Shown here in pieces: positions 19,086-27,610 of a DNA stretch of 64,000 bases. Numbering within the stretch: position 1 is the stretch's first letter; every line of letters begins with the position of its first letter. A program made the position numbers and the translations under genes. Source of the stretch: Bacterioplanoides sp. SCSIO 12839 (GTDB taxonomy: Bacteria; Pseudomonadota; Gammaproteobacteria; Pseudomonadales; Oceanobacteraceae); assembly GCF_024397975.1 (NCBI RefSeq), contig NZ_CP073745.1, positions 2,568,501 through 2,632,500 on the forward strand, written 5' to 3'. The notes below the pieces were generated by a model, which saw only the letters and a list, made by a program, of their open reading frames with translations, was not told where the DNA came from and ran no database searches.

Positions 19086-19610
19086 ATGCCCTGGTCTGAT
19101 CACCACCGAAGAGCCGCACGTTATAACCGCTGGATCAACACCAACCTTTACCTGGCCTGCCAGCAACTATCCGAACAACAATTCTGCAGCGATCAGAAGC
19201 TGTTTTTTCACTCTGTGTGCGGCACCTTAAATCATCTGCTGATTACCGATTTATTATGGTTAAAACGTTTGGCCAACAGTTATCCGATTCTGGAAGAATT
19301 ACGTGATATCGAGTTTCCGCCAAAGCTGAATGGCACGATCAGCACCGAGCTTGATCAGCTCTGGGAGCTCAGACAACGCATTGATGATGTGATGATTCGC
19401 TGGACCGATTTATTACGCCAGGATGATGCCAAAGCCGTGATTGAATACACCTCAACCGCTGGCACCGAATACGCTAAACCCCTCGATGCTACATTGCAGC
19501 ATTTGTTTAATCACCAAACGCATCATCGTGGTCAGGTGACGGCTGTACTCGGGCAACTGGGGGTAGATTATGGCGAAACCGATTTGTTGTTTATGCCCGG
19601 AGAAGGCTGA
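19086..19610 (+). CDS. DinB family protein
   Basis: 174 residues, the normal size for the four-helix DinB/YfiT fold. The metal-binding histidines are seen in VCGTLNHLLITDLLW and FNHQTHHRGQVTAVL. DinB proteins are putative metal-dependent thiol transferases or hydrolases; despite the name, they are unrelated to polymerase IV. The start at ATG 19086 lies 11 bases after GCAGGAG. It is divergent from the metallopeptidase gene across a 177-base spacer in which I see no clear operator. Confidence 0.88.
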   Translation: MPWSDHHRRAARYNRWINTNLYLACQQLSEQQFCSDQKLFFHSVCGTLNHLLITDLLWLKRLANSYPILEELRDIEFPPKLNGTISTELDQLWELRQRIDDVMIRWTDLLRQDDAKAVIEYTSTAGTEYAKPLDATLQHLFNHQTHHRGQVTAVLGQLGVDYGETDLLFMPGEG

Positions 19611-19679
19611 AACATAGAGAAGACTGAGCACAAAGAAAACTTAAAGCTAAAAAAAACCAGAGCTCAAAAAAGAGCGCCG

Positions 19680-19994
19680 TCAGAAATAACGCAGCACTTC
19701 AGCTGCCAGAATGCCTAACACGGCAATCACAAACCAGTGCCAGTGACGAAAAACCGGATCTGGCAAGGGCGTTTCATCGCGACGATTAGCCTCGTCGTAT
19801 TGTTCAACCACCCGGCGCCCTTGTTCAAAGTCATCATTGTTAACCATCACCCGGACGTAATTATTCGCCGCCAGGTCGCCCATACCGCCGGTCAGGTATT
19901 CGCCTTCGATAAAGGCACTGATTTTATGTTGTTGTAGCAGACCCACCAGCACATGCGCTTCGAGCATATCCGCGGCGTTATAAACACATTTCAT
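19680..19994 (-). CDS. DUF2007 family protein
   Basis: 104 residues. The first 75 form the small DUF2007 fold (AADMLEAHVLVGLLQQHKI, AFIEGEYLTGG, VRVMVNNDDFEQGRRVVEQY), related to PII-like signal-transducing folds. The C terminus is one membrane helix (HWHWFVIAVLGILAAEVLRYF), so it is anchored to the inner membrane. Function unknown. The gene converges on dinB-like and lies 30 bases downstream of nothing on its own strand that suggests an operon. Confidence 0.8.
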   Translation of the reverse strand: MKCVYNAADMLEAHVLVGLLQQHKISAFIEGEYLTGGMGDLAANNYVRVMVNNDDFEQGRRVVEQYDEANRRDETPLPDPVFRHWHWFVIAVLGILAAEVLRYF

Positions 19995-20024
19995 AAGTCA
20001 CAATGATAACGATCGTTTGGGAAA

Positions 20025-21185
20025 TTATCCGTCATTATTCAATAGCTGTTCTGCCCGACCAAGGTGGAAGCGATAAATCTGAAACGGTGCCCGGGCCAGC
20101 ATTTCATCGCGGGGAATCCCAATCACCTGATGCAATGCTGAACAAGTGACGTATAAATAGCCATCCTCAGCCAAGCTGAAACCATCCGGCCAGCGTAAGT
20201 CAGCTGAGCGCAATAAGGTCTGTAACTCACCATCCGGGCGACGGCGAACAATGGCGGAATGTTCCAGATCGCTCAGGTACACATTTCCGGTGGCATCTAT
20301 CGCCATACCATCGGTCATGGTTTTGGCCCCAAGTGCTTCAACCCGGGATTCCAGCGTGGCATAAGGTAAGGTGTGATCGTGTAAATCCGCCGTACGCACC
20401 CGATACAGCTGCTCGGCACTGATCGCAGCAAAATACAACCACTCTCCCGCTGCATCCAGCGCAATACCATCCACCCCTGGGTTCACCGTAAACACCCCAA
20501 ATAACGACATCGCCCGCCCCTGTACCACAGGCTGGTAATCTCCGGCAGTCACCGTATGGCTTTTATGTAATACCCGCCAGCTGTCCTGCTCCTGGCGATC
20601 AAATACCACCAGAGCGGGTGTCTGCGCTAACAAACTGGCATCCGTTATATAGAAGTAACGACCATCTGGGCTGATACGAAAATCATTGGCGTGGGAACCC
20701 AGCGGGAACACATCCCGTGGAAAGGTGTATTGCTGCAACAACTCGCCATTATTAATATCAAATGCCAGCAAACGCACCGATTCCAGGCCATGTTTGCCGT
20801 TATCCAATAACCACAGCTCATTGTTAAACAAGCGCAGCGATAACACTTCATTCAGAGCGCCGTCTTTACCAGAACCGGGTTGCCAACTGGCATCCGGGAA
20901 AGCAACGACCTGATCTGCTTCGCCCGGTATTTTGCGCAACTCGGCAACATTAATCTCTGGCCCGGCTTCCGGGTGGAAGGTAAAAAACACGCGATTTTCA
21001 ACGCTGACCGCAATATTGCCCGGCGGGTAAGGAAGTTCGGCAACAGTTTCTAATTCAGTGGATGGCAGCAGCGGCGCACCACTCAGGTCTGGAAAGGATT
21101 CATGTTGATAATAACCCCAGCGTACAGCGGCTAATCCGGCAGCCAGCAAAACAATCAACAACAGCGAAATACGCGCAAACATCAT
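20025..21185 (-). CDS. SMP-30/gluconolactonase/strictosidine-synthase-like propeller protein
   Basis: 386 residues. The N terminus is a signal anchor (ARISLLLIVLLAAGLAAVRWGYY), followed by a six-bladed propeller with repeated DG/D-x-x-G elements such as GVDGIALDAAGEWLYFA and DGMAIDATGNVYLSDLEHS. The family includes lactonases and strictosidine-synthase-like hydrolases that bind Ca2+ in the propeller centre. The protein is probably periplasmic and membrane-anchored. The substrate is unknown. The divergent truC gene starts 184 bases away. Confidence 0.8.
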   Translation of the reverse strand: MMFARISLLLIVLLAAGLAAVRWGYYQHESFPDLSGAPLLPSTELETVAELPYPPGNIAVSVENRVFFTFHPEAGPEINVAELRKIPGEADQVVAFPDASWQPGSGKDGALNEVLSLRLFNNELWLLDNGKHGLESVRLLAFDINNGELLQQYTFPRDVFPLGSHANDFRISPDGRYFYITDASLLAQTPALVVFDRQEQDSWRVLHKSHTVTAGDYQPVVQGRAMSLFGVFTVNPGVDGIALDAAGEWLYFAAISAEQLYRVRTADLHDHTLPYATLESRVEALGAKTMTDGMAIDATGNVYLSDLEHSAIVRRRPDGELQTLLRSADLRWPDGFSLAEDGYLYVTCSALHQVIGIPRDEMLARAPFQIYRFHLGRAEQLLNNDG

Positions 21186-21368
21186 GAATCCTTATTATTT
21201 TTGAAGCTGTGCAACACTAACAAAGTTCTCAGAGCCTGTTAACACCATACAGGCCCCCTCCCTTTTAGTGCTATTGACGACATACCTTCAGCAAGGCGGA
21301 AAATTAGGATAGAGTGCGCGCCTGTTTAGTTCCCCATTGATCCTACGCCACCAGAGCACGAGAGTTTT

Positions 21369-22220
21369 ATGCAATTGCCGGTTATTTATCAGGACGATCA
21401 CCTGATCGCGATTAACAAACCCAGTGGACTTCTGGTACATCGCAGCGAGATCGACCGCCATGAAACCCGCTTTGCCCTGCAGTTAGTGCGCAATATGCTG
21501 GGTCACCATGTGTTTCCGGTGCATCGCTTGGACAAACCCACTTCCGGCGTGCTGTTATTTGCAAAAACCTCTGAAATCGCCAGCTTGGTGGTGGATCAGT
21601 GGCGTGAACGAGCGGTCGACAAACGTTATCTGGCGATTGTTCGTGGGTACTTCCCGGAGTCGGTTCATCTCGACAAAGCCATGTCGCCGCCGGTTGATAA
21701 ATACGCCAAGCACGAACGAGTAAAACCACCCCAGGAAGCGATTACGGATTTCCGTTGTCTGGCTCAGGTGGAATTACCCATCGCCATCGACAAATATCCG
21801 CAGTCACGCTATTCATTGATTGAGGCGATCCCAAAAACCGGACGCAAACATCAGATTCGTCGTCACCTGAAACACCTGGCCCACCCGATTATTGGTGACG
21901 CCCGTTATGGTAAAGGCAAACACAGCCGTTATTTCCGTGATCATTTTGACGCGCCGCGTCTGTTATTACATGCCTGGCAGCTGACCATGCAACACCCGGT
22001 TTCTGGTGAAACTCTGACCTTAAATGCACCGGTTGATAATGTGATGCGCCGTTTGTGTCTGCGCTTTGGCTGGCAGCAGTCTTTACCAGGCGAGCTACAA
22101 GACTGGTCAGAAAGGGTGCCAGACTGTATGGATCAGTTCTTTCCAGAGCGCGATGAACCCACCTGTGTGTCTGAAATTCTGCCGCCACCTCCGGTTTCAG
22201 CAACGACAGACCCCGAGTGA
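21369..22220 (+). CDS. truC: tRNA pseudouridine synthase TruC-type
   Basis: 283 residues. The catalytic motif is VHRLDKPTSGVLLF with the nucleophilic Asp near residue 55, and the N terminus IYQDDHLIAINKPSGLLVH is typical of the RluA/TruC branch. TruC makes pseudouridine at U65 of tRNA-Ile and tRNA-Asp (established for E. coli). The C-terminal 40 residues (DCMDQFFPERDEP onward) extend beyond the E. coli protein. A terminator and a DnaA-box-rich stretch follow directly. Confidence 0.88.
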   Translation: MQLPVIYQDDHLIAINKPSGLLVHRSEIDRHETRFALQLVRNMLGHHVFPVHRLDKPTSGVLLFAKTSEIASLVVDQWRERAVDKRYLAIVRGYFPESVHLDKAMSPPVDKYAKHERVKPPQEAITDFRCLAQVELPIAIDKYPQSRYSLIEAIPKTGRKHQIRRHLKHLAHPIIGDARYGKGKHSRYFRDHFDAPRLLLHAWQLTMQHPVSGETLTLNAPVDNVMRRLCLRFGWQQSLPGELQDWSERVPDCMDQFFPERDEPTCVSEILPPPPVSATTDPE

Positions 22221-23105
22221 TTGGCAATCTTTACAATCGCTTTGTGGATAAAAAACTGGATATTTTTTTGAAAAGACCCGCCAGGCCGCATCATTACTGG
22301 CTTTGCGGGTTTTTGGGGTTATTTTATTAAAAATTTTTTTCTATTAAATTCAAATACTTAAACAAAACAAATAAAAAGTGTCAGGCTATTGACTTATCCT
22401 CTTCAGATAGAATCCTCGAAATTATTATTGTGCATAACCCGGTTTTTTATGCAGAGTTGTCCGTTTTAACATCTTGACATTCACATCCAAGTTTTTATCC
22501 AACTGAAACCTCATACCAGCATCTTAGCCGCCCATCAGTCATCCATCTGCCATCATAGGTTTCCCACAGATTCTGGGGATAAGTGAGTGAATAACACGGT
22601 TAAAAGTGCCTCTAAGGGCCGGTTTTATTACCCTTGAAACAAATTGTTTATTTTTTGAACAAAATAAAAAACCTATATTTTTCAATGAGTTACAAATATC
22701 AACGGTAAAAGTTACTTTTTTTTGGCTATTTTCAGCCATCTTTTCTGGCATGCACAAGCATTGTGCATAAGGCACCACAAAGGACAACCGTAACTTCATC
22801 ATTTAAACAAAGCCGTGGTAATAACCTTTAATTTTAAGCGGATAATTGTTAACAATCGTTCTCATCTGATAAATACGGCGTTTGCAGGTAAGTGGATACT
22901 TCTTCACAATTTCTGTGTATAAGTATGTTAACAACCGTTTGAAACTCTCTTACAGAATGCGTGGTTATCGGCTTTTTGACAGATTGACGTATTTTTGACC
23001 AGAAAATTTTTTCTATAAGAAACAATAAGTTACAAAGATAATAAAACCAACGTACTGATTATTTGATTTTTTTGACAGTAACCATCGAGAACCCGCGCGA
23101 GAAGA
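22221..23105. other. AT-rich DnaA-box cluster (possible origin or DnaA-titration site)
   Basis: 885 bases with no convincing gene. Four perfect TTATNCACA boxes lie on the minus strand at 22243-22251 (TTATCCACA), 22429-22437 and 22762-22770 (TTATGCACA), and 22914-22922 (TTATACACA). One-mismatch copies lie at 22574-22582 and 22586-22594, also on the minus strand. By composition alone, far fewer than one perfect box would be expected in this length. AT-rich tracts lie at 22321-22380 and 22990-23090, and a perfect ATTGTTAACAAT palindrome at 22845-22856. This is what an oriC or a datA/DARS-like locus looks like, but no dnaA, dnaN or gidA gene is nearby, so origin function is a hypothesis. Confidence 0.6.
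22276..22316 (+). terminator. Terminator after truC
   Basis: ACCCGC (22276-22281) pairs with GCGGGT (22305-22310), with an inner CCAG/CTGG pair and a bulge, followed by TTTTT. It lies 55 bases after the truC stop, downstream of the first DnaA box. Confidence 0.55.
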
Positions 23106-23951
23106 CTATTTTGACAGCCGAATACCCGCTTTTTGCAATTCACGGGTCAATAGCTTGTCCAACGGCAATATCGCCTGTGGCTGGACTTCCAGCAGCCGAT
23201 AACCCGCTGTGGTAATGGCTTCTGGTGCTGCCAACTTGTGCTGTAAGGCTGATGCGCTTCGGTCATCCGGACGATTACCCCAGTACTGAATCACCAGTGC
23301 GTGATCCGGCAAAACAATATCCGCAACACAGTCATCCTTGAGTTGACGCCGCATGGCAAAATGCAGGCGATGAAGATAAAGCCAGTTACACAGCAAACGC
23401 TCTCCGGCATCACTAACGCCACGGCCATCCAATGCAAAATCGGTTATATGCTCAATGTCCAGCTGCGCCAGCATCTGCATCAATTGAGGTTGTTGTAGCA
23501 ACGACTCAGGCCAGGAGACATAACTGGCACCTTCCTGGGTTTCGCGGTTCTGACCATCCTGTTGCTGCCCCAGTTGTGTTGTTTGCCAACCGTTCGCCAG
23601 TGGCTCAATCCAACCCAACTCCTGTAATAACAGATTCACCAACCGAGCCGATAACCCGGCGTGTTTGGCAATCGCGCTGGCGCTAAGCCGCGGTTGCTCC
23701 ATATCCTGTAGCAGGCGATGCTGGAGCAGTGTCTGTGGCCAGACAATGTAGGTGCCAAATTTATCGGACGTCTGATATTCCCCGCCTTCAAACTCCCCTT
23801 TCGCCGTCAGAGCGTAATGATTTTTCCCCTCTTTCACGGTGCGGGTAATCCACTGCCGCTCAACCAGACGAGCAAACAGTTGGCGGCTATCAATACCGGC
23901 TGATTTGGCCAGCCGGGAAGTCGATATTTTTTTGGAGTTTGAATCAGGCAT
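23106..23951 (-). CDS. Winged-helix repeat protein with degenerate restriction-endonuclease-like domain
   Basis: 281 residues. Two tandem modules resembling phage-antirepressor C-terminal repeats cover residues 8-75 (LTAKGEFEGGEY, YIVWPQTLLQ) and 88-155 (YVSWPESLLQQ); they share a predicted DNA-binding winged-helix pattern. Residues 165-281 resemble the EYWG-type PD-(D/E)xK nuclease fold: ERLLCNWLYLHRLHF, VADIVLPDHALVIQYWG and a Lys near 239. The usual acidic residue is Gln (IQYWG instead of IEYWG), so catalysis may be lost. It lies next to the DnaA-box cluster and is transcribed towards it. Function unknown. Confidence 0.7.
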   Translation of the reverse strand: MPDSNSKKISTSRLAKSAGIDSRQLFARLVERQWITRTVKEGKNHYALTAKGEFEGGEYQTSDKFGTYIVWPQTLLQHRLLQDMEQPRLSASAIAKHAGLSARLVNLLLQELGWIEPLANGWQTTQLGQQQDGQNRETQEGASYVSWPESLLQQPQLMQMLAQLDIEHITDFALDGRGVSDAGERLLCNWLYLHRLHFAMRRQLKDDCVADIVLPDHALVIQYWGNRPDDRSASALQHKLAAPEAITTAGYRLLEVQPQAILPLDKLLTRELQKAGIRLSK

Positions 23952-23971
23952 ATTTATTTTTGCAAGATATT

Positions 23972-24451
23972 TTATTTTTTAAGGCAAGTTTGATCGTAAT
24001 TGTCGATGGCTTTCTGGCGAATGGCTTCAGCTGTTTTTTCATCATCATAAACACGCTCACCATTTTTATCCGTGGTATAAAAATGTGTTGCCCAGATGGC
24101 TTTTTCTTTATTTTTCTTCAGCTTAGCGCATAACACTTCGTGCTCTTTTTTCGCTTGCCGCTGTTCGGCACGCTGCTTTTCCAGACTTTTTCTTTCGGCT
24201 TCCATCGATTTCAGCAACTGCTGTTGTTGTTGCAAACGCTGCTGCTTAATTTCACGCTGGCGTTCATCAGAAACTTTCGAGTGATTTAAATTCACGGTCT
24301 CGGTTTTGGCTGCCACCGGTGGCTTATCACTGAAATTCACCTTGCCATTTTCATCGACCCATTTATAAACCTGGGCAACACTTGGCTGAACAAAACACAA
24401 CTGAGCCAACAATAATCCGCTGAATAATAAAATCGATAATAAAGTTTTCAT
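23972..24451 (-). CDS. DUF4124 domain periplasmic protein
   Basis: 159 residues. A signal peptide (residues 1-26, ending SVA) is followed by the DUF4124 motif VYKWVDENGKVNFSDKPP. The rest is a Gln/Lys-rich coiled coil (QRLQQQQQLLKSMEAERKSL) and a short Cys-containing C-terminal segment. DUF4124 proteins are secreted, function unknown. CAGGACGT lies just upstream of the ATG, the same leader sequence as in front of the VC0807 gene. It is the last gene of a three-gene minus-strand group. Confidence 0.85.
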   Translation of the reverse strand: MKTLLSILLFSGLLLAQLCFVQPSVAQVYKWVDENGKVNFSDKPPVAAKTETVNLNHSKVSDERQREIKQQRLQQQQQLLKSMEAERKSLEKQRAEQRQAKKEHEVLCAKLKKNKEKAIWATHFYTTDKNGERVYDDEKTAEAIRQKAIDNYDQTCLKK

Positions 24452-24465
24452 AATAACGTCCTGTT

Positions 24466-25527
24466 TTATGGATTTCCGTTTGTCCTGTCAGGCATGGCAC
24501 CACATTCAGCAAGCCAGCTCTGCCAGGCTTTTACATGGCGTTTATTCGCCAGTTCAAAGTCTTGTTTTTGCTCAACAAGGTTGGTCAACCAGTTCGAATA
24601 GTCGGGCTGCTCAGGGGTAAGCTCCTGCAACCGCTGTAATCTTGGCATTAATTCATTACCAAAGCGATAGACCCGTGCCAGATACGGCTGAATCACAGCG
24701 ACATACTTTTGTTGAAACACATTTTTAAGATACGTGGCTTCTCGTTGTTCAACACCTTGCCGACATAAGGTTTGCCTGGCCTGGGTTTGTTCCAGTAACT
24801 GCGCCGCCTGATTCAGCATCGCCGTCAGTTTATTCAAACTGTTGCGCCAGCGCCCCAAAGATTCCGCCAGCAGCAGCTGTTGTAGTTCCAACTCCATGCG
24901 CTGGCTGTCATAAGCATAATTCTGTTGTTGCCAGCCACGCCCCTGCTCAATGGCATAATCCAGCGCCACCAACCCGGCTGATAAATGCCCGGGTTCGTCA
25001 CCACCCTGTTCAATCGTTTGCCCGGAACCGGAACGATAATACTGCCACTCAACATCGCTAAACCAGGCATTCCACCACACTTTCATCCGTTGTTGCTGCT
25101 TCAATTGCAACGCCTGCTGCAGGGTATCAGCCAGCTCTGGCTGTGCATCCTTAATCTGAGTAATACAATCTGGCAGGTGAATCAGGATATCCCGCTCAAG
25201 GTGCATTTGTTGGCTGGGGCTGGCCACCTTGCCTAACTGGCTGTTCTTATAACCCAACGTTTGTGCCAGCGAACAGGATTGCAGCTTCAGAAAATCCAGC
25301 AAAGTGACGCTGCTGGCCGCTAAGGGAAGACGGGAAAATAATGAGGAGTCAGGCTGCTGAAGCTCTGTGCTATCACGGATATCCGTTAGAGACTCACCCG
25401 TGACCCGGCTGATTCGTTGCAGGTAATCCTCCGACAACGATGTCAGAGGTTCACTGCAACCGCTCAGAAAAAATACAACCATAAAACAACACGCCAACCT
25501 GAGCATAAGCCTGTTATTCCCCGTCAT
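24466..25527 (-). CDS. DUF3080 lipoprotein
   Basis: 353 residues from the ATG at 25527, which lies four bases after the stop of the upstream gene. A second in-frame ATG (25506) would give a shorter signal. The lipobox is FFLSGC (Cys24). The rest is helical and Gln/Leu-rich with four Cys residues, as in DUF3080. The family has no known activity. It sits between VC0807 and DUF4124 genes with near-zero spacing, so all three are probably one operon for envelope proteins. Confidence 0.82.
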   Translation of the reverse strand: MTGNNRLMLRLACCFMVVFFLSGCSEPLTSLSEDYLQRISRVTGESLTDIRDSTELQQPDSSLFSRLPLAASSVTLLDFLKLQSCSLAQTLGYKNSQLGKVASPSQQMHLERDILIHLPDCITQIKDAQPELADTLQQALQLKQQQRMKVWWNAWFSDVEWQYYRSGSGQTIEQGGDEPGHLSAGLVALDYAIEQGRGWQQQNYAYDSQRMELELQQLLLAESLGRWRNSLNKLTAMLNQAAQLLEQTQARQTLCRQGVEQREATYLKNVFQQKYVAVIQPYLARVYRFGNELMPRLQRLQELTPEQPDYSNWLTNLVEQKQDFELANKRHVKAWQSWLAECGAMPDRTNGNP

Positions 25528-25531
25528 CCGG

Positions 25532-26236
25532 CTACTTGTACATAAAGTCTTCCAGCCCCTGGCCAGTGACTTCTTTAATCTGTTTAAACAGGTACCAAAT
25601 GGCAATGCCCAGCACAATCATGCTTGGCAATACAATCACCGGATAGCTCAGCGCTGTCATAGTACCCAGCTGCTCATTGTATTCCGGAGTACCGGCCGGG
25701 CTGGTGACAATATAACGCGCTAAGCCATAGTTCAGCGCTGACGATAAGAAGAAAGAAGCAGCAACAATTTTATTGGCCACGCTCAGGTGGCTGTTAAAAG
25801 CGTCTTCCTGGTTACGCTCGGCGACTAATTGCTTGAGGCGGGCGACATCAAGAATTTCTTCGTTAAGAATAATCAGACGGATTAACGAATATTTGCTGTT
25901 CAGTGTCAGTAACACGCCAATGCCAATTAACCCAGGAATCAATGCCTCTTTAATGGCAATGTATTCGGGTGGCAACTTCAGCAGGCTGATGCCACCGGTC
26001 AGTAATACACTGACCACACCCAGAATCGAAAACACATTCACTTTGCCAGCACCGCGCAGATCCCAGGCGCCAAACGCCAGCGGGAATGCCAACGCACAAA
26101 TCACCCCCAGTGTTGGCCCTAACATATCGTCGCCACTGGCTTTGGTCAGGATCAGGGTTGGAATCACGATGTTAAACATCAGGTTACTGAAAAAGCTGTG
26201 ATTCGGTTTACTGTGTTGTTCTGCCGGATTGGCCAT
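25532..26236 (-). CDS. VC0807 family integral membrane protein
   Basis: 234 residues with about six hydrophobic segments (FNIVIPTLIL, LGVICALAFPLAFGAW, ILGVVSVLLTGGISLL, IPGLIGIGVLLTL, AASFFLSSALNYGL, VIVLPSMIVLGIAIWYLF). It matches the uncharacterised VC0807 family. CAGGACG stands before the ATG. It is the first gene of the minus-strand trio with DUF3080 and DUF4124 and is divergent from ubiM. Function unknown. Confidence 0.8.
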   Translation of the reverse strand: MANPAEQHSKPNHSFFSNLMFNIVIPTLILTKASGDDMLGPTLGVICALAFPLAFGAWDLRGAGKVNVFSILGVVSVLLTGGISLLKLPPEYIAIKEALIPGLIGIGVLLTLNSKYSLIRLIILNEEILDVARLKQLVAERNQEDAFNSHLSVANKIVAASFFLSSALNYGLARYIVTSPAGTPEYNEQLGTMTALSYPVIVLPSMIVLGIAIWYLFKQIKEVTGQGLEDFMYK

Positions 26237-26382
26237 AAAACGTCCTGATTTGTTTCAATTTTCAGGCAGTATAACGGCCTTCGGATAGAGACAGAACCTT
26301 TGATCGAAGTCAGTCTGGCAAGACTGAGACCTGTTACTCTGTGCGGTTATTGATCCAAACGATTATTGTCGAGGTTGCCATC

Positions 26383-27576
26383 ATGCTTGAACTGAATCAT
26401 CCGGACGTTGCCATTATTGGTGCAGGCCCGGCCGGGCTGAGCTTTGCGTTATGCCTGGCACGTTCTGGCTTGTCGATCTGTGTGATTGACCAGCAACCAC
26501 TGGAACAGATTGCTAATGCCCAGCTTGATGGCCGAGACATCGCCATGAACCACCTTTCTAAAGGTATTCTCGAAGAGCTGGGCGTGTGGCAGCGTTTTCC
26601 GCAAGAAGCCGTGCATCCACTCAAAGACGCCAAAGTGATTAACGGTGATTCGCCCTACACACTGCACTTTGAACGCAGTGACGATAGCCATGCGCCGCTG
26701 GGCTATCTGGTTGCTAATCATCAGATCCGCCGTGCCTTGTATCAGCAAGTGCAGCAGCACGACAATATTCAGCTGTTAACACAAGCCAATGTCACCAATG
26801 TGCATACCAATGCGGCTGATGGCGTGGTCGAGCTTGAAACAACCGACGGAATCAAAACATTACGCGCAGCCCTGGTCGTGGCCGCTGACAGCCGCTTCTC
26901 CGCAGTGCGTCGTATGATGGGCATCTCCGCCAAGATGAAAGACTATGGCCGGGTGATGATGGTGTGCAATATGGAGCACGAAAAAGACCACGAACACACC
27001 GCCCGTGAATGTTTCTTCTACGGCCGCACCTGTGCCATTTTGCCACTGGGGCCAAACCAGTCATCAATTGTGATTACCACCCCATCGGCGCGCTCAGCCG
27101 AACTGAATAACCTCAGTGATGAAGACTTTACCCGCGAAGCTGAACAGATGATTGGCCATCGCTTAGGCAAAATGACTTTGCTGACCGAGCGGCATTCTTA
27201 TCCGCTGGTTGGTGCTATGTCGAACCGCTTTATTGGCCAACGCTTTGCCCTGATAGGTGATGCCGCCGTTGGTATGCACCCGGTAACCGCACACGGTTAT
27301 AACCTCGGCCTGCGCTCGGCCGATACTCTGGCTAGCCAGATTATTAAAGCCCAACAATCGGGCAAGGATATTGGCTCGCAATGGGTACTGGGGAATTATG
27401 AAGTGCGCCATAAACTGTTGAGTAAACCCATTTATGAAGGCACCAATGTGGTGGTTCAGTTATTTACCGATGATAACCCGCTGGCGAAGGTTGCGCGTAA
27501 AGCCGCGCTGCGGATTGGGAATCACCTGACGCCGTTTAAAAAACTGGTAACCCAGCGGTTAATTCAGGAGCGCTAA
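26383..27576 (+). CDS. ubiM: UbiM-type FAD monooxygenase (ubiquinone ring hydroxylase)
   Basis: 397 residues. It starts at ATG 26383 with GAGG eight bases upstream, although the frame extends further up. FAD motifs are VAIIGAGPAGLSFALCL, the DG motif around LRAALVVAADSRFSAVR and the GD motif IGDAAVGMHPVTAHGYNLG. The last of these, with HPVTAHG, points to UbiM rather than UbiF, UbiH or UbiI. UbiM hydroxylates one or more ring positions in ubiquinone synthesis (established for the family). A strong terminator follows. If the genome also carries UbiF/H/I, this copy would be redundant or conditional. Confidence 0.78.
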   Translation: MLELNHPDVAIIGAGPAGLSFALCLARSGLSICVIDQQPLEQIANAQLDGRDIAMNHLSKGILEELGVWQRFPQEAVHPLKDAKVINGDSPYTLHFERSDDSHAPLGYLVANHQIRRALYQQVQQHDNIQLLTQANVTNVHTNAADGVVELETTDGIKTLRAALVVAADSRFSAVRRMMGISAKMKDYGRVMMVCNMEHEKDHEHTARECFFYGRTCAILPLGPNQSSIVITTPSARSAELNNLSDEDFTREAEQMIGHRLGKMTLLTERHSYPLVGAMSNRFIGQRFALIGDAAVGMHPVTAHGYNLGLRSADTLASQIIKAQQSGKDIGSQWVLGNYEVRHKLLSKPIYEGTNVVVQLFTDDNPLAKVARKAALRIGNHLTPFKKLVTQRLIQER

Positions 27577-27596
27577 ACCTATTAATAAGTGCTGGT

Positions 27597-27610
27597 AGGC
27601 AGAGCATACT
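27597..27610 (+). repeat. 14-bp direct repeat, left copy
   Basis: AGGCAGAGCATACT, identical to bases 29128-29141. The two copies bracket 1.5 kb that contains three membrane ORFans. It could be the footprint of an insertion or a chance match; see findings. Confidence 0.5.

Noticed and set aside
22539-22802. An 87-codon minus-strand open frame in the DnaA-box region
   Set aside because: The sequence is AT-rich with no recognisable domain, no SD sequence and no homologue I can name; it spans several DnaA-like boxes, so it is most likely a chance frame.
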